A stretch of 64,000 nucleotides of DNA from JAEUIV01 sp033763795 (GTDB taxonomy: Bacteria; Planctomycetota; Phycisphaerae; Phycisphaerales; UBA1924). A model generated the notes under the pieces. The model ran no database searches. It worked only from the letters and a program-made list of their open reading frames with translations, and was not told where the DNA came from. Positions within the stretch are counted from its first letter, which is position 1, and the number at the start of each line of letters is the position of its first letter. This document shows, one piece after another, positions 54,108-63,505 of this stretch. The stretch lies in the NCBI GenBank assembly GCA_033763795.1, contig JANRJV010000013.1, forward strand, positions 68,543 through 132,542. Reading direction: 5' to 3'. Both the position numbers and the translations under genes were made by a program.

Positions 54108-55118
54108 ATGGCGTTCATGTACAACCTGGAGTGCGAGAAGCCGCTCCTGGAGCTCGAGAGCAAGATCGGGGCGATCGAGGCGGCGCTCGCGGGCAAGACG
54201 CCGCGGGGGGCCGCCCTTGAGCCCGCCGACGCCGAGAAGGAGCTGGCCGCGCTTCGCCGGCAGCATCAGCAGGCGCTCCGCAAGGTGTATTCATCGCTCT
54301 CTCCGTGGGACACCGTGCGGGTTGCGCGGCATCCGCGCCGGCCCCAGTTCCGCGATTACGTGTCGATGATCTGCAAGGAGTTCAGCGAGCTGCACGGGGA
54401 CCGGCGCTTCGGCGACGACCCGGCGATCGTGACGGGCTTTGCGCGGATCGGGTCGATCAAGTGCATGATGATCGGGCACCACAAGGGGCGCGACACGACA
54501 GAGAAGCTGGCGTGCAACTTCGGGTGCGCCCACCCGGAGGGGTACCGCAAGGCGATGGCGAAGATGAAGCTTGCGGAGAAGTTCGGGCTGCCGATCGTGA
54601 CGCTGGTGGACACTCCCGGCGCGTACCCCGGGGTCGGAGCCGAGCAGCGCGGGCAGGCCGAAGCGATCGCGGTGAACCTGCGGGAGATGAGCCGGCTGCA
54701 GACGCCCATCGTGAGCATCGTGATCGGAGAGGGCGGGTCGGGGGGCGCGCTCGGAATCGCGGTCGCGGACCGGGTGGCGATGCTGGAGCACGCGTGGTAC
54801 AGCGTGATCAGCCCCGAGGGATGCGCTGCGATCCTGTGGAAAAAAGCAACGGACGAGACCAACTCCGCGGCGGCGCGGGCGCTGAGCCTGACCGCGAAGG
54901 ACAACAAGCGGCTGGGGATCATCGACGACGTGGTCCGCGAGCCGCCGGGCGGGGCGCATCGCAACCCGTCCGAGACGGCGGCGGCGCTCGAAAAGTGGAT
55001 CGTGGAGGCGCTGACGTCGCTGCGACGGTCCAAGCGGTCGGCGTTGCCTCAGAAGCGGTATCAGAGGTACCGAAGGCTGGGCGAGTATGCCGAGGTGACG
55101 GGCGTACCGCAGGGCTGA
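54108..55118 (+). CDS. accA: acetyl-CoA carboxylase carboxyltransferase subunit alpha
   Basis: 336 residues from ATG 54108, with a near-perfect AAGGAGG at 54092-54098 and a TAAAAT -10-like element at 54073-54078. First step of fatty-acid synthesis. Blocks: FMYNLECEKPLLELE, HGDRRFGDDPAIVTG, CNFGCAHPEGYRKAMAKMKLAEKFGLP, TLVDTPGAYPGVGAEQRGQAEAIA, GEGGSGGALGIAVADRV, and SPEGCAAILWK. It lacks any fused accD; that subunit must be elsewhere. Strong translation is expected. Confidence 0.96.
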   Translation: MAFMYNLECEKPLLELESKIGAIEAALAGKTPRGAALEPADAEKELAALRRQHQQALRKVYSSLSPWDTVRVARHPRRPQFRDYVSMICKEFSELHGDRRFGDDPAIVTGFARIGSIKCMMIGHHKGRDTTEKLACNFGCAHPEGYRKAMAKMKLAEKFGLPIVTLVDTPGAYPGVGAEQRGQAEAIAVNLREMSRLQTPIVSIVIGEGGSGGALGIAVADRVAMLEHAWYSVISPEGCAAILWKKATDETNSAAARALSLTAKDNKRLGIIDDVVREPPGGAHRNPSETAAALEKWIVEALTSLRRSKRSALPQKRYQRYRRLGEYAEVTGVPQG

Positions 55119-55211
55119 GCTGTAAAGGGAAAATGTCGACGCTTTCACCGGCGCGGAGGCCCGCGGCACGTTGGGATTCGCGTTTGGGGCTGAATCGCGC
55201 GGATCCGCTCC

Positions 55212-55240
55212 TTGACTCTGTCATCCGGAAGGGCTATCTA
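55212..55240 (+). promoter_or_regulatory. sigma70-type promoter for the DksA-like gene
   Basis: TTGACT (55212-55217), 17-base spacer, TATCTA (55235-55240). The predicted RNA start (about 55247) lies downstream of the ATG at 55133, which argues that translation starts at GTG 55331. Confidence 0.65.
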
Positions 55241-55330
55241 AACCGATTCCCCGCGGTTCGCCCCCCCGGAGCGGCCGCGGGCTGGAACTCCGCCGACCGC
55301 CGCTGCAGCGGCCAACTGGAGAGCGCCACG

Positions 55331-56311
55331 GTGTCAAAGAAGGCCGCGACGACTTCCAAGTCCGCCAAGAACGCTCCCGAGAGCGCTAGGAAAAAAGCCT
55401 CGAAGGCCGACGCTGCGCCCGCATCCCGGGGTCGATCCGACAGCAAACCCGCGGCGAAGTCCGCTCCGAAGGATACGAAGAGCTTGCCAAAGTCCTCGAC
55501 CAAGGCCGACGCCAAGTCGCCCGTGAAACCCATCTCCAAGCCCGACGCCAAGGCGTCGGCCAAGCCCGAGGGAAAAACCGCCGGGAAGCCCGAGGCCAAG
55601 GCGCCCGCCAAGCCCGAGCCCAAGCCCACGAAGCCCGAGGCCAAGGCGCCGACGAAAGTGGACGCGAAGGCGGCCGCCAAGCCGGAGGCCAAGTCTCCCG
55701 CGAAGCCCGACAGCAAGGCGCCGAAGTCCGCAGCCGGGTCCGCGCCCGCAAAGGGGCCGGCCAAGCCGGGCGTGGATGCCGGCAACAAGAACCGCTACAG
55801 CGTGATGTCGCAGGACGTGATGGCGGCCAGCCGGGCGGCCGCCGCGAAGCTCGCCGCCGCCGCGGGGCTGCACCCCGTCAAGAGCAACACGAACGGCGAG
55901 TCCCAGCAGCGCAACTACACGAAGATGACCAAGACCCCCTTCTCCAAGAAGGAGCTCGACGAGTTCCGGGAGATGCTGCTCACCAAGCGCAAGCAGATCG
56001 AAGGGGATGTCAATTCGATGGAGTCCGAGGCGCTGGGCTCCAACAGCGGCTCGCTGAGCCACATGCCGCAGCACATGGCCGACCAGGGCACGGACACGTT
56101 CGATCAGTCGCTGGCGCTCGACCTGGCGGCCTCGCAGCGCGGGCTGCTGCGTGAGATCGACGACGCGCTCAAGCGGATCGAGGACGGGATGTACGGCATC
56201 TGTGAGGAGATGGGCAAGCCCATCAGCGTCGAGCGTCTCCGGCACACTCCCTGGGCGCGATACTGCATCGAGGCAGCGCGTCAGCACGAGCGGGCCGCTT
56301 ACCTCCGCTGA
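55331..56311 (+). CDS. DksA/TraR-like protein with histone-H1-like N-terminal tail
   Basis: 326 residues from GTG 55331, which has GGAGAG 7 bases upstream and follows the promoter at 55212-55240; ATG 55133 is the alternative. Residues 1 to about 150 are almost only Lys, Ala, Pro, Ser and Glu in repeats such as AKPEAKAPAKPEP, like histone H1 tails. The last 120 residues match DksA/TraR: FSKKELDEFREMLLTKRKQI coiled coil, RGLLREIDDALKRIEDGMYGICEEMGKPI and RYCIEAARQHERA. The usual zinc CxxC...CxxC is reduced to CxxM...CxxA, so zinc binding is doubtful. DksA relatives act in the RNA-polymerase secondary channel; the tail suggests nucleic-acid binding. It sits 2 bases upstream of lspA, probably one operon. 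Confidence 0.8.
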   Translation: MSKKAATTSKSAKNAPESARKKASKADAAPASRGRSDSKPAAKSAPKDTKSLPKSSTKADAKSPVKPISKPDAKASAKPEGKTAGKPEAKAPAKPEPKPTKPEAKAPTKVDAKAAAKPEAKSPAKPDSKAPKSAAGSAPAKGPAKPGVDAGNKNRYSVMSQDVMAASRAAAAKLAAAAGLHPVKSNTNGESQQRNYTKMTKTPFSKKELDEFREMLLTKRKQIEGDVNSMESEALGSNSGSLSHMPQHMADQGTDTFDQSLALDLAASQRGLLREIDDALKRIEDGMYGICEEMGKPISVERLRHTPWARYCIEAARQHERAAYLR

Positions 56312-56313
56312 GT

Positions 56314-57021
56314 ATGACAACGGAGTCCGGCGCGAAGCCCGGGAACAACGACGTGGCCGCGTTCGAGCCCGCGCGGCGGTCGGCCCGCGCGTGGGCCACG
56401 TTCGCCGTCTCGGCCCTCATCGCGCTCGCCATCGACCTCTGGAGCAAGTACGTGGCCTTCGAACACGTGGCGGGGGCGCCCGTCGCGTTCACTCGCGAGC
56501 AGGTGCTGGCGGCGGGGCCTTCGCGGCTGCAGACGCTCATCCCCCGGCATGAGCCCGTCGTGGTGATCCCCGACGTGCTGAACTTCCAGCTCGTGCTCAA
56601 CGCCGGAGCCGTCTTCGGGGCCGGGCAGGGGCGGCGCTGGTTCTTCGTGCTCTTTACGCTCGCGGCTCTGGGCGTCGCGACGTTCATGTTCGCGCGCTGG
56701 ACGGATCGTCGGCAGTGGCTGAGCCACGTCTGCCTGGGGCTGGTGCTGGCGGGCGGCCTCGGGAATCTCTACGACCGGCTGGTGTACGCGTGCGTCCGGG
56801 ACTTTCTGCATCCGCTGCCCACGGCGCAGCTTCCCTTCGGGCTGCGCTGGCCGGGGGGGGATTCGGCGCTCTGGCCCTACGTCAGCAACGTGGCGGACGC
56901 CTTCCTGATCGTGGGGATCGGGGGACTTTTGATCGCGATGTGGCGTGCGGACTCGGCCTCGCGGCAAAGGGCGGGCCCCGCGAGCGGCTCGGACGCACCC
57001 GGGCCGTCCGCCCAGCCCTAA
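56314..57021 (+). CDS. lspA: lipoprotein signal peptidase (signal peptidase II)
   Basis: 235 residues, against a usual 160-170; the extra length is an N-terminal tail, an insertion of about 25 residues after the first membrane segment, and a polar C terminus. Aspartyl protease removing signal peptides of prolipoproteins. Conserved: DLWSKYVAFE, NAGAVFG, GLGNLYDRLVYACVRDFL (first catalytic Asp) and NVADAFLIVG (second). Directly follows the DksA-like gene. One lipoprotein candidate lies two genes downstream (58756). Confidence 0.92.
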   Translation: MTTESGAKPGNNDVAAFEPARRSARAWATFAVSALIALAIDLWSKYVAFEHVAGAPVAFTREQVLAAGPSRLQTLIPRHEPVVVIPDVLNFQLVLNAGAVFGAGQGRRWFFVLFTLAALGVATFMFARWTDRRQWLSHVCLGLVLAGGLGNLYDRLVYACVRDFLHPLPTAQLPFGLRWPGGDSALWPYVSNVADAFLIVGIGGLLIAMWRADSASRQRAGPASGSDAPGPSAQP

Positions 57022-57025
57022 ACTG

Positions 57026-58756
57026 ATGCTGATGCATCCGCTGTTTGACGCGCGCCGGTATCTGATCCCGTTCCGCTCGATCCTGTTGCCCCAGATCTTC
57101 ACCGACACGCTGGTGATCGGGGGCGGGGCGGGGGGCCTCTCCGCGGCGCTGGCGGCGGCGGAGCACGCCGACGTGATCGTCCTGTCCAAGGGCCGCTTCA
57201 CGGTGAGCAACACGTCCTGGGCGCAGGGCGGCATCGCGGCCGTGATGGATGAGGCGGACAGCGTGGAGAGCCACCTGGCGGACACGCTTGAGGCGGGGGC
57301 GGGCCTGTGCGATGAGGACGTGTGCCGACGGGTCGTCTCGCAGGGTCCGGAGATCCTGCGGGGCCTGCTGGAGTCGGGGTTCCAGGCCGACCGCGACGCC
57401 GCGGGCCGCGTGAGCCTGGGCCGCGAGGGCGGGCACCACGCGCACCGGATCATCCACAGCCGGGGCGACGCGACCGGGGCGGAGCTGGCGCGCTGCCTGC
57501 TCGAACTGGCGCGGGCGCGGGCGAACATCCGGCTCTTCGAGCAGTGCTTCGCGCTCGATCTGCTGACGCCATCCAACGCGCCGGGCGCTCCGTGCTTCGG
57601 AGCGATCACGCACCATCCCAAGTTCGGGCTGCAGATCATCTGGGCGCGGGCGACGATCCTCGCGGCGGGCGGCAGCGGCATGGTCTGGCGCGAGACGACA
57701 AACCCGCCGGTCGCGACGGCCGACGGCCTGGCGCTGGCGTACCGCGCGGGCGCGGTGCTCGCCGACCTGGCGTTCATGCAGTTTCACCCGACGACGCTGT
57801 ACATCGCGGGGGCCGGGCGGCTGCTGATTTCCGAGGCGGTGCGCGGCGAGGGCGGGCTGCTGCTGGACGATTCCGGCCAGCGGTTCATGCTGTCCGAGCA
57901 TCCGCTGGCGGAGCTGGCGCCGCGCGACATCGTCAGCCGCGCGATCCACAGAACGCTGGCGCGCACCGCCACGCCGAACGTCTGGCTCGACTGCCGCGGG
58001 ATCCGCAAGTTCAACGAGCGCTTCCCGGGGATCGCCGAGACGCTGCGCCAGTTCGACCTCGATCCCGCCCGCGACCGGATACCCGTCAACCCCGCGGCCC
58101 ACTACATGGTGGGGGGTGTGCACACGGATCAGATGGGGCGCACGTCGGTGCCCGGCCTGTACGCGGTGGGCGAAGCGTCCTGCACCGGTCTGCACGGAGC
58201 GAATCGCCTGGCGAGCAACTCGCTGCTCGAGGCGCTGGTCTTCGGGCAGGCGGCGGGGCGGGCGGCGCGCGAGTGTCTGTCGGCCGAGGCCGGTGCGGCG
58301 GCGGGGCCCTGGGCGACGCCGCTGCGCAGCGGGCCGGTGCCGATCATCTCGGATATCCCCCTCTCGCAGAAGGGGGAGATCGACCTGCAGGATGTTCGCT
58401 CGTCGCTGCGCTCGGCGATGTGGCGGAACGTCGGGGTCGAGCGTTCAGGTCCCAAGCTGGACGACGTGGCCGAGATGTGCGACTTCTGGGCGCGGTACAC
58501 GCTGGACAAGATCTTCGACGAGCCGGCCGGCTGGGAGACGCAGAACATGCTGCTGGTCGCGGCGCTCATCACGCGCAGCGCGCAGTGGCGCGCCGAGTCG
58601 CGGGGCTGCCACTGGCGCGAGGACTTCCCCGCGGAAAATCCGGCGCTCGCCGCTCATGACCTGTGGGTCAAGGGGTCGGCGGGTCCGACGCTGATTCCGG
58701 TGCGGGGGCCCGCTCGGAGCGGCGTTCCGGCGCAGGCGCCGGCCGTGGTGACCTGA
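57026..58756 (+). CDS. nadB: L-aspartate oxidase
   Basis: 576 residues from ATG 57026 (or 57032), 4 bases after lspA. FAD enzyme that makes iminoaspartate for NAD synthesis. FAD motif TLVIGGGAGGLSAALAAAE, then SNTSWAQGGIAA, REGGHHAHRIIHS, QFHPTTLY, SEAVRGEGG, HYMVGGVHTD and GEASCTGLHGANRLASNSLLEALVFG, all typical of NadB rather than succinate dehydrogenase. The last four bases, TGATG, are shared with the next gene. nadA and nadC are not seen. Confidence 0.93.
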   Translation: MLMHPLFDARRYLIPFRSILLPQIFTDTLVIGGGAGGLSAALAAAEHADVIVLSKGRFTVSNTSWAQGGIAAVMDEADSVESHLADTLEAGAGLCDEDVCRRVVSQGPEILRGLLESGFQADRDAAGRVSLGREGGHHAHRIIHSRGDATGAELARCLLELARARANIRLFEQCFALDLLTPSNAPGAPCFGAITHHPKFGLQIIWARATILAAGGSGMVWRETTNPPVATADGLALAYRAGAVLADLAFMQFHPTTLYIAGAGRLLISEAVRGEGGLLLDDSGQRFMLSEHPLAELAPRDIVSRAIHRTLARTATPNVWLDCRGIRKFNERFPGIAETLRQFDLDPARDRIPVNPAAHYMVGGVHTDQMGRTSVPGLYAVGEASCTGLHGANRLASNSLLEALVFGQAAGRAARECLSAEAGAAAGPWATPLRSGPVPIISDIPLSQKGEIDLQDVRSSLRSAMWRNVGVERSGPKLDDVAEMCDFWARYTLDKIFDEPAGWETQNMLLVAALITRSAQWRAESRGCHWREDFPAENPALAAHDLWVKGSAGPTLIPVRGPARSGVPAQAPAVVT

Positions 58757-59445
58757 TGCGGCGGGCGCGTGCGAGGCGGGGCCGGGGCGTGGTTCTTTTC
58801 GTGCTGGGGGCGGCGGCGGCGCTCGCGCCGGGCTGCCAGCCGGAGGTCAAGATTCTGCGGGTGCGCGGGCCGCTCGACGGGCTCCCGGGCACCGAGGGCG
58901 GCGTGAAACCCGACGTCGATGCCGAGCCTGCGCCCGAGGCGGCCGAGGAGGCGAACGCGTTCGCGCGGTTCCTGGGCCCCGAGCGCGGCGCTCCTCAGAC
59001 GGACCTTGACATCGCGATGGAGTCGGGCCGCGAGCTCACGGCGGAGGAGCTCTCGGGCCTGCGCACGGAGGACGAGCGCGGCGTGGTGACGCTGCGCCTG
59101 CGCTCGCCCTCGGACGTCATGTATCACCTGATGACCACGCTAGACCGCGGCGAGGACGACCTGCTTTTCGAACAGGTGCTCGCCGAGCGGACCAAGCAGG
59201 AGTACCGCAAGCTGGCCCGCGATCCGCGCGAGGCGGTCGACTGGCTCAAGCGGAACCGCAACGACATCGCCAGGCTCATGGCGGCGCTCCCGCTGGGCGA
59301 GCAGACGCCCGGCGTGTGGATGCGCCCCGCGGGCCCGGGGGGCTTCGCGCTCAAGGCCCCGCCCGAGTATCGAGAGGGCCTCCGGTTCACCACGCTGGAA
59401 GTGTGCGTCGAGAACGGCGCGTTCCGTTTGCAGATGATCCGCTGA
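58756..59445 (+). CDS. putative lipoprotein of unknown function
   Basis: 229 residues; its ATG overlaps the nadB stop (TGATG). The basic N terminus and hydrophobic stretch end in the lipobox LAPGC, with Cys at about residue 27, so a membrane-anchored lipoprotein is likely. The rest is soluble, acidic at first (DVDAEPAPEAAEEAN), then helical (SPSDVMYHLMTTLDRGEDDLLFEQVL) with a final beta region (FTTLEVCVENGAFRLQMIR). No known domain. Six bases separate its stop from the convergent gene. Confidence 0.7.
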   Translation: MRRARARRGRGVVLFVLGAAAALAPGCQPEVKILRVRGPLDGLPGTEGGVKPDVDAEPAPEAAEEANAFARFLGPERGAPQTDLDIAMESGRELTAEELSGLRTEDERGVVTLRLRSPSDVMYHLMTTLDRGEDDLLFEQVLAERTKQEYRKLARDPREAVDWLKRNRNDIARLMAALPLGEQTPGVWMRPAGPGGFALKAPPEYREGLRFTTLEVCVENGAFRLQMIR

Positions 59446-59451
59446 GCGGTC

Positions 59452-61212
59452 TCAGCGCGGGGTCGCGCGGGCCTCGAGCGAGCGCAGCGTCTCGGTCAGT
59501 GCGAGCAGCGCCATCGAGGTCGCGTCGAGGCTGACGGTGCTCGACCACGGCGCGGGCCGGACGCCGCCCAGGGCACGCTCCGCGTCGCGCGCCAGGTACA
59601 GGCTCTCCTCCCGGACGGTGAGCTGGAGGAGAAAGCGGAGGGCCGGGCGCATGCGCGCCACCTCGGCGTGCACTTCGCCGGCGGCGGTGAGCCGCTCGTC
59701 GCCGAGCATGAACGCGTGGAGCGCCGCGGGCTTGAGCGTGCTCCAGGTGGGAGGGCTCTGCATGCCCGGCCCGAAGCGCACGCCGCCTTCGCAATCGAGC
59801 CATGCGGCGTCGAGGTCGGACGGTGAGACCTCGAAACGGCGGGCCAGGTCGCGCACGCCCCGGAGGGCCTCCGCCGCCGGGATCTCGCCCGTCGGATGAA
59901 GGAGCATCTCGGCCCAGGCCAGCCAGGGCATCTCCGTCGGGAGCGCTTGGGGCGGGATCTCGCGGAAGACGGCCCGGACCGCGGCTTCGGCGCGGCGGCG
60001 CACCGGGGCGTCCGGAGCCTCGTCGCGGGCCAGCGACACGAGCGCCAGCGCGATCACCGATCGGCCGCTCGCGGGAGTCTCCGGGCGCCAGCCGCCTGCG
60101 TCATTCACCGCTGAGCGCACGCCTGCGGCGGCGCGCTCGACGAACTCGGCGGGCACCGAGGCCGGCGTCAGCCTCGCGTCGACGTGCTCGCGCGTCGCGA
60201 GAACAATCATCGCGGCCGCGACCGGGTCTTCCAGCGGGTCCGACTCCGAGGCTTCGACGATGGCGAGCTCGGCGAGGATGTCTCCCGCCAGCCGGGCCGC
60301 GGCCAACCGCGAGGCGCCTTCCGCCCCGGGGCATGTGGCGTACCGCGCGAGCGCGAGCGCCGCGAGCGCCTGCGAGAAGGGCGGAGCGATGAGCGGCGCG
60401 AACGAGTCCTGATGGAGGGAGTAGTCGCCCATGACCCCGTGGCGTTCCGCGCCGGGCCACTCGTGCATCGCCAGGTGTGCGGAGAGCTGGGCGGCCGCAA
60501 GTCGCAGCGCGGCGCCGTCGACCTCGCCTATCCCAACGATGCGCGAGCCGCGGTACAGGAAGCAAGGCGGAACGCCCGGGCGCGGCTGGGCGAGATGACG
60601 CGTGGCGAAGCGGTAGACGCGCACTTCGGGGCGCTTGCTCAGTTCCGCCGGCGGCAGGGGAGGGAGGCCCAGTCGGCCGGTCACGACGCTCAGGCCGCGC
60701 TCGGGGTCGACGTCGGTTGCGAGCATCTGCGTCGGAAAGACCGCTTCGAGCGCATCACCAATCCGCGCCGCGACGCCTTCGACGCCGGGCGAGAGCGCGC
60801 CGATCTCGCGGTGCCAATCCCGGCCCATCGGCGTGAGGGCGCCCGCGAGCTCTATCTCAAGCTGGATAGCCGGGGCGAATTCCTTGAGCTTGTCCGCGCG
60901 AAGAGCGTCGCGCTCGAGCGGGAGCGCGGGGTCCGCCTGGCGCCAGGCTTCGCGGGCGGCTGACCAGATCGTCCGGCCGTCTTCTCCGAGTGCGGTGCCG
61001 CGCCCCAGCACGCGTCCGCCGAAGCGCAGCGCGACGTGCGCCCCGCGCGTCCCGGGCGGGTCGAGCGCGACGGGCTCCTGCGGGACGTCCCACGCGCGGA
61101 CCCAGTCCGCGACCCTGTGGAACGCCTCGAGCGATTCCCTGGCGGGCGGCTTATCGGGAGCGTCCGCCGCGAGGAGCGGCGAGGCCGCCAGAAGCAGGCC
61201 GGCGAGCACCAT
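59452..61212 (-). CDS. exported helical-repeat protein of unknown function
   Basis: 586 residues from ATG 61212, which begins an export signal (MVLAGLLLAASPLLAADAP); a TTG 25-30 codons upstream would give it a more basic start. Long, Ala/Arg-rich, mostly helical with repeating hairpins (ALAALALARYATCPG, AARLAGDILAELAIVEASE, AAMIVLATREHVDAR). It also has a GGWRPETPASGRSVIALALVSLARD block reminiscent of alpha-alpha barrel folds (terpene-cyclase or alpha-macroglobulin like). No catalytic DxDD motif. I cannot name a family; likely periplasmic. Confidence 0.6.
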   Translation of the reverse strand: MVLAGLLLAASPLLAADAPDKPPARESLEAFHRVADWVRAWDVPQEPVALDPPGTRGAHVALRFGGRVLGRGTALGEDGRTIWSAAREAWRQADPALPLERDALRADKLKEFAPAIQLEIELAGALTPMGRDWHREIGALSPGVEGVAARIGDALEAVFPTQMLATDVDPERGLSVVTGRLGLPPLPPAELSKRPEVRVYRFATRHLAQPRPGVPPCFLYRGSRIVGIGEVDGAALRLAAAQLSAHLAMHEWPGAERHGVMGDYSLHQDSFAPLIAPPFSQALAALALARYATCPGAEGASRLAAARLAGDILAELAIVEASESDPLEDPVAAAMIVLATREHVDARLTPASVPAEFVERAAAGVRSAVNDAGGWRPETPASGRSVIALALVSLARDEAPDAPVRRRAEAAVRAVFREIPPQALPTEMPWLAWAEMLLHPTGEIPAAEALRGVRDLARRFEVSPSDLDAAWLDCEGGVRFGPGMQSPPTWSTLKPAALHAFMLGDERLTAAGEVHAEVARMRPALRFLLQLTVREESLYLARDAERALGGVRPAPWSSTVSLDATSMALLALTETLRSLEARATPR

Positions 61213-61396
61213 CGCGCCCCGGCGGGCTGCCGGCAGGCGCTGAGCCGTGTTGCGTGCGGACGACGGGGGTGTGCCCAGGGGCAACCGCGGGAGCGTGTTC
61301 CCGGACGTTGGGCCCTGCCGGGAGGTCTGGGGACCGCCCTTTCCGGCCCGGCACGACGCTTGCCATACTGATCTTCCAACAACCAGAGAGACGACC

Positions 61397-61501
61397 ATGC
61401 TCGAGACGACCAGCCACATCCTGGAAGCGCTCCTGACGCTCACGGACAACCAGCGAAAGATCGCGCTGCTGACGCTGCTGACGTTCATCGTCATGTGCTG
61501 A
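61397..61501 (+). CDS. possible small hydrophobic peptide, 34 residues
   Basis: ATG 61397 to TGA 61501 encodes MLETTSHILEALLTLTDNQ, then RKIALLTLLTFIVMC. The frame is open further upstream but without protein character. A weak AGAGAG precedes the ATG and a CATACT element at 61364-61369 could be a -10 box. The sequence looks like one amphipathic helix plus one membrane helix ending in Cys. It lies in the 483-base gap between divergent-from-it 59452-61212 and rpsA. Unrecognised; could be chance. Confidence 0.35.
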   Translation: MLETTSHILEALLTLTDNQRKIALLTLLTFIVMC

Positions 61502-61634
61502 AGCTCTGAGAAGGCCGGATCGGCGCACCCTCCCGGCGTGCGCTCACCGGTCTGAAGCTGCGCGCGGACATGGTAGGGCCCGACGCGGCCGCGCCCCGCG
61601 CGTCGCGGCCGACCCGGCGATCGTTCCGCGCAGG

Positions 61635-61666
61635 AAAAAGGCCCGAGCCGATGCCGGCCCGGGCCC
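61635..61666 (-). terminator. rho-independent terminator of rpsA
   Basis: GGCCCG and CGGGCC enclose a further GCCG-ATGC-CGGC pairing (61640-61665), followed on the minus strand by TTTTT (complement of 61635-61639). It is 30 bases beyond the rpsA stop. Confidence 0.85.
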
Positions 61667-61695
61667 TTGTTACCTGAACATTCTGACGACCGCGA

Positions 61696-63447
61696 TCAGA
61701 GGCGGATCTTGTCGGAGCCCATGGCGCCGTGGTCCGCGTCCATGCCGCCGCGCGTCGGGTACGGGCGCTCCGCGCGTTCGGCCCGCTCGGCGCGTGCCTC
61801 TTCGACGGCGCCCCACTGGGCGCGCTTGAGCGACAGGCCGATCTTGCGGTCGGAGGTGTCGACCCGCAGGATCTTGACGTCGACCTCCTCGCCGGCCTTC
61901 ACGACATCGTGCGGATTCTCGACCTTGTGGTCGGCGAGCTCCGAGATGTGCAGCAGGCCCTCGAGGTCCTCCTCGAGCTCGACGAAGACGCCGAAGTTCG
62001 TGATCTTGGTGACCTTGCCGCGGACGACCATGCCGGGGCGGTAGGCCGCGGGGATGGCGCGGAGCCATGGGTCCTCGGTGAGCTGCTTGACGCCCAGGGC
62101 GACGCGCTGCTTCTCGCGGTCGACCTCGAGGACGACGCACTTGACGCTGTCGCCCTTCTGAAGAACCTCGTTGGGGTGGGCCACCTTCTTGGTCCACGAA
62201 AGGTCCGAGACGTGGAGCAGGCCGTCGATGCCGGGCTCGATCTCGACGAAGGCGCCGTAGTTGGCGAGGTTTCGGACCTTGCCCTCGATGATGGTGCCCG
62301 GGGGATACTTCTCGGCGACGAGCTCCCAGGGATTGACCTCGGTCTGCTTGATGCCCAGCGAGATCTCCTGCTTGTCCTTGTTGATGTCGAGGACGACGAC
62401 GTCGATCTCCTGGTTGACGGCGAGGAGCTCGGACGGGTGGTTGATGCGCCGGGTCCAGGACATCTCGGAGATGTGGACGAGGCCCTCGATGCCGTCCTCG
62501 AGGCGGACGAAGGCGCCGTAGGACATGAGGTTGACGACCGAGCCGTGGACCCGGCTGTTGACCGGGTACTTCTTCTCGATCTCCTCCCAGGGCGAGGCCT
62601 CCTTCTGCTTGAGGCCGAGGGCGATCTTCTCTTTCTCGAGGTCGATGTTGAGGACCTTGACCTCGATCTTCTGGTCGATCTTGAGCATCTCGCTGGGGTG
62701 GTTGATGCGGCCCCAGGACATGTCGGTGATGTGGAGGAGGCCGTCGATGCCGCCCAGGTCGATGAACGCGCCGAAGTCGGCGATGTTCTTGACGGTGCCG
62801 GTGACGAGCTGGCCCTCCTTGAGGGTGGAGAGGAGGCGCTTCTTGGCCTGCTCGCGCTCGGTCTCGATGAGCTTGCGGCGGCTGATGACGATGTTGCGTC
62901 GCTGCTCGTCGATCTTCAGGACCTCGGCGCGGACGTCGCGGCCGATGTACTCGCCGATGTCGCCCGGGCGGCGGATGTCGACCTGCGAGGCGGGCAGGAA
63001 GACGGGAACGCCGATGTCGACGAGCAGGCCGCCCTTGATCTTGCGCATCACCTTGCCGGAAACGACGTCGCCCTCGCGCGTCGTCTCGACGATCTTCTTC
63101 CAGTTGATGATCCGGTCGGCCTTGCGCTTGGAGAGCTGGATCAGCCCGCCCTCGCCCTCAATCGACTCGAGCACGACCTGGACCTCCTGGCCCACCTGCA
63201 GCGGGCCGGAGTCCTCGAACTCTTCCTTCGGGATCAGACCCTCGGACTTGAGTCCGACGTCGATCACCACGTCGTCGCCCGCGAAGCCCACGACCCGACC
63301 GGTCAGCACCGCGTCCTGCTCCAGATCGCTGCCGATCTTGTCGAGCAGGCCGGTCATGTCGGTCTCGGCCCCGAGGACCGACTTGAGGAGGGATTCGGCT
63401 TCCGCGTCGGCCGAGCCGAGCGAGGCGATCAGCGTTTCATCAACCAT
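61696..63447 (-). CDS. rpsA: 30S ribosomal protein S1
   Basis: 583 residues. Six S1 RNA-binding repeats can be counted, starting about residue 45; four share the strong consensus G.V.NL..YGAFV.LE.GI.GL.H.S.MSW...NHP.E. S1 unwinds mRNA and assists initiation. There is a final low-complexity stretch EEARAERAERAERPYPTRGG. Long 5' leader (63448 onward) with a hairpin, possibly autoregulatory. No cmk gene upstream as seen in some bacteria. Confidence 0.96.
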   Translation of the reverse strand: MVDETLIASLGSADAEAESLLKSVLGAETDMTGLLDKIGSDLEQDAVLTGRVVGFAGDDVVIDVGLKSEGLIPKEEFEDSGPLQVGQEVQVVLESIEGEGGLIQLSKRKADRIINWKKIVETTREGDVVSGKVMRKIKGGLLVDIGVPVFLPASQVDIRRPGDIGEYIGRDVRAEVLKIDEQRRNIVISRRKLIETEREQAKKRLLSTLKEGQLVTGTVKNIADFGAFIDLGGIDGLLHITDMSWGRINHPSEMLKIDQKIEVKVLNIDLEKEKIALGLKQKEASPWEEIEKKYPVNSRVHGSVVNLMSYGAFVRLEDGIEGLVHISEMSWTRRINHPSELLAVNQEIDVVVLDINKDKQEISLGIKQTEVNPWELVAEKYPPGTIIEGKVRNLANYGAFVEIEPGIDGLLHVSDLSWTKKVAHPNEVLQKGDSVKCVVLEVDREKQRVALGVKQLTEDPWLRAIPAAYRPGMVVRGKVTKITNFGVFVELEEDLEGLLHISELADHKVENPHDVVKAGEEVDVKILRVDTSDRKIGLSLKRAQWGAVEEARAERAERAERPYPTRGGMDADHGAMGSDKIRL

Positions 63448-63505
63448 GATGGAAAAGGGTTCCTCAGGAGATCGGGCCCTCGGCTGGCGCCGCGGCTCGA
63501 CTCCG

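Noticed and set aside
55133..55330. ATG 55133 as start of the DksA-like gene
   Set aside because: It lies upstream of a good promoter (55212-55240), and the better ribosome binding site precedes GTG 55331; kept only as an alternative.
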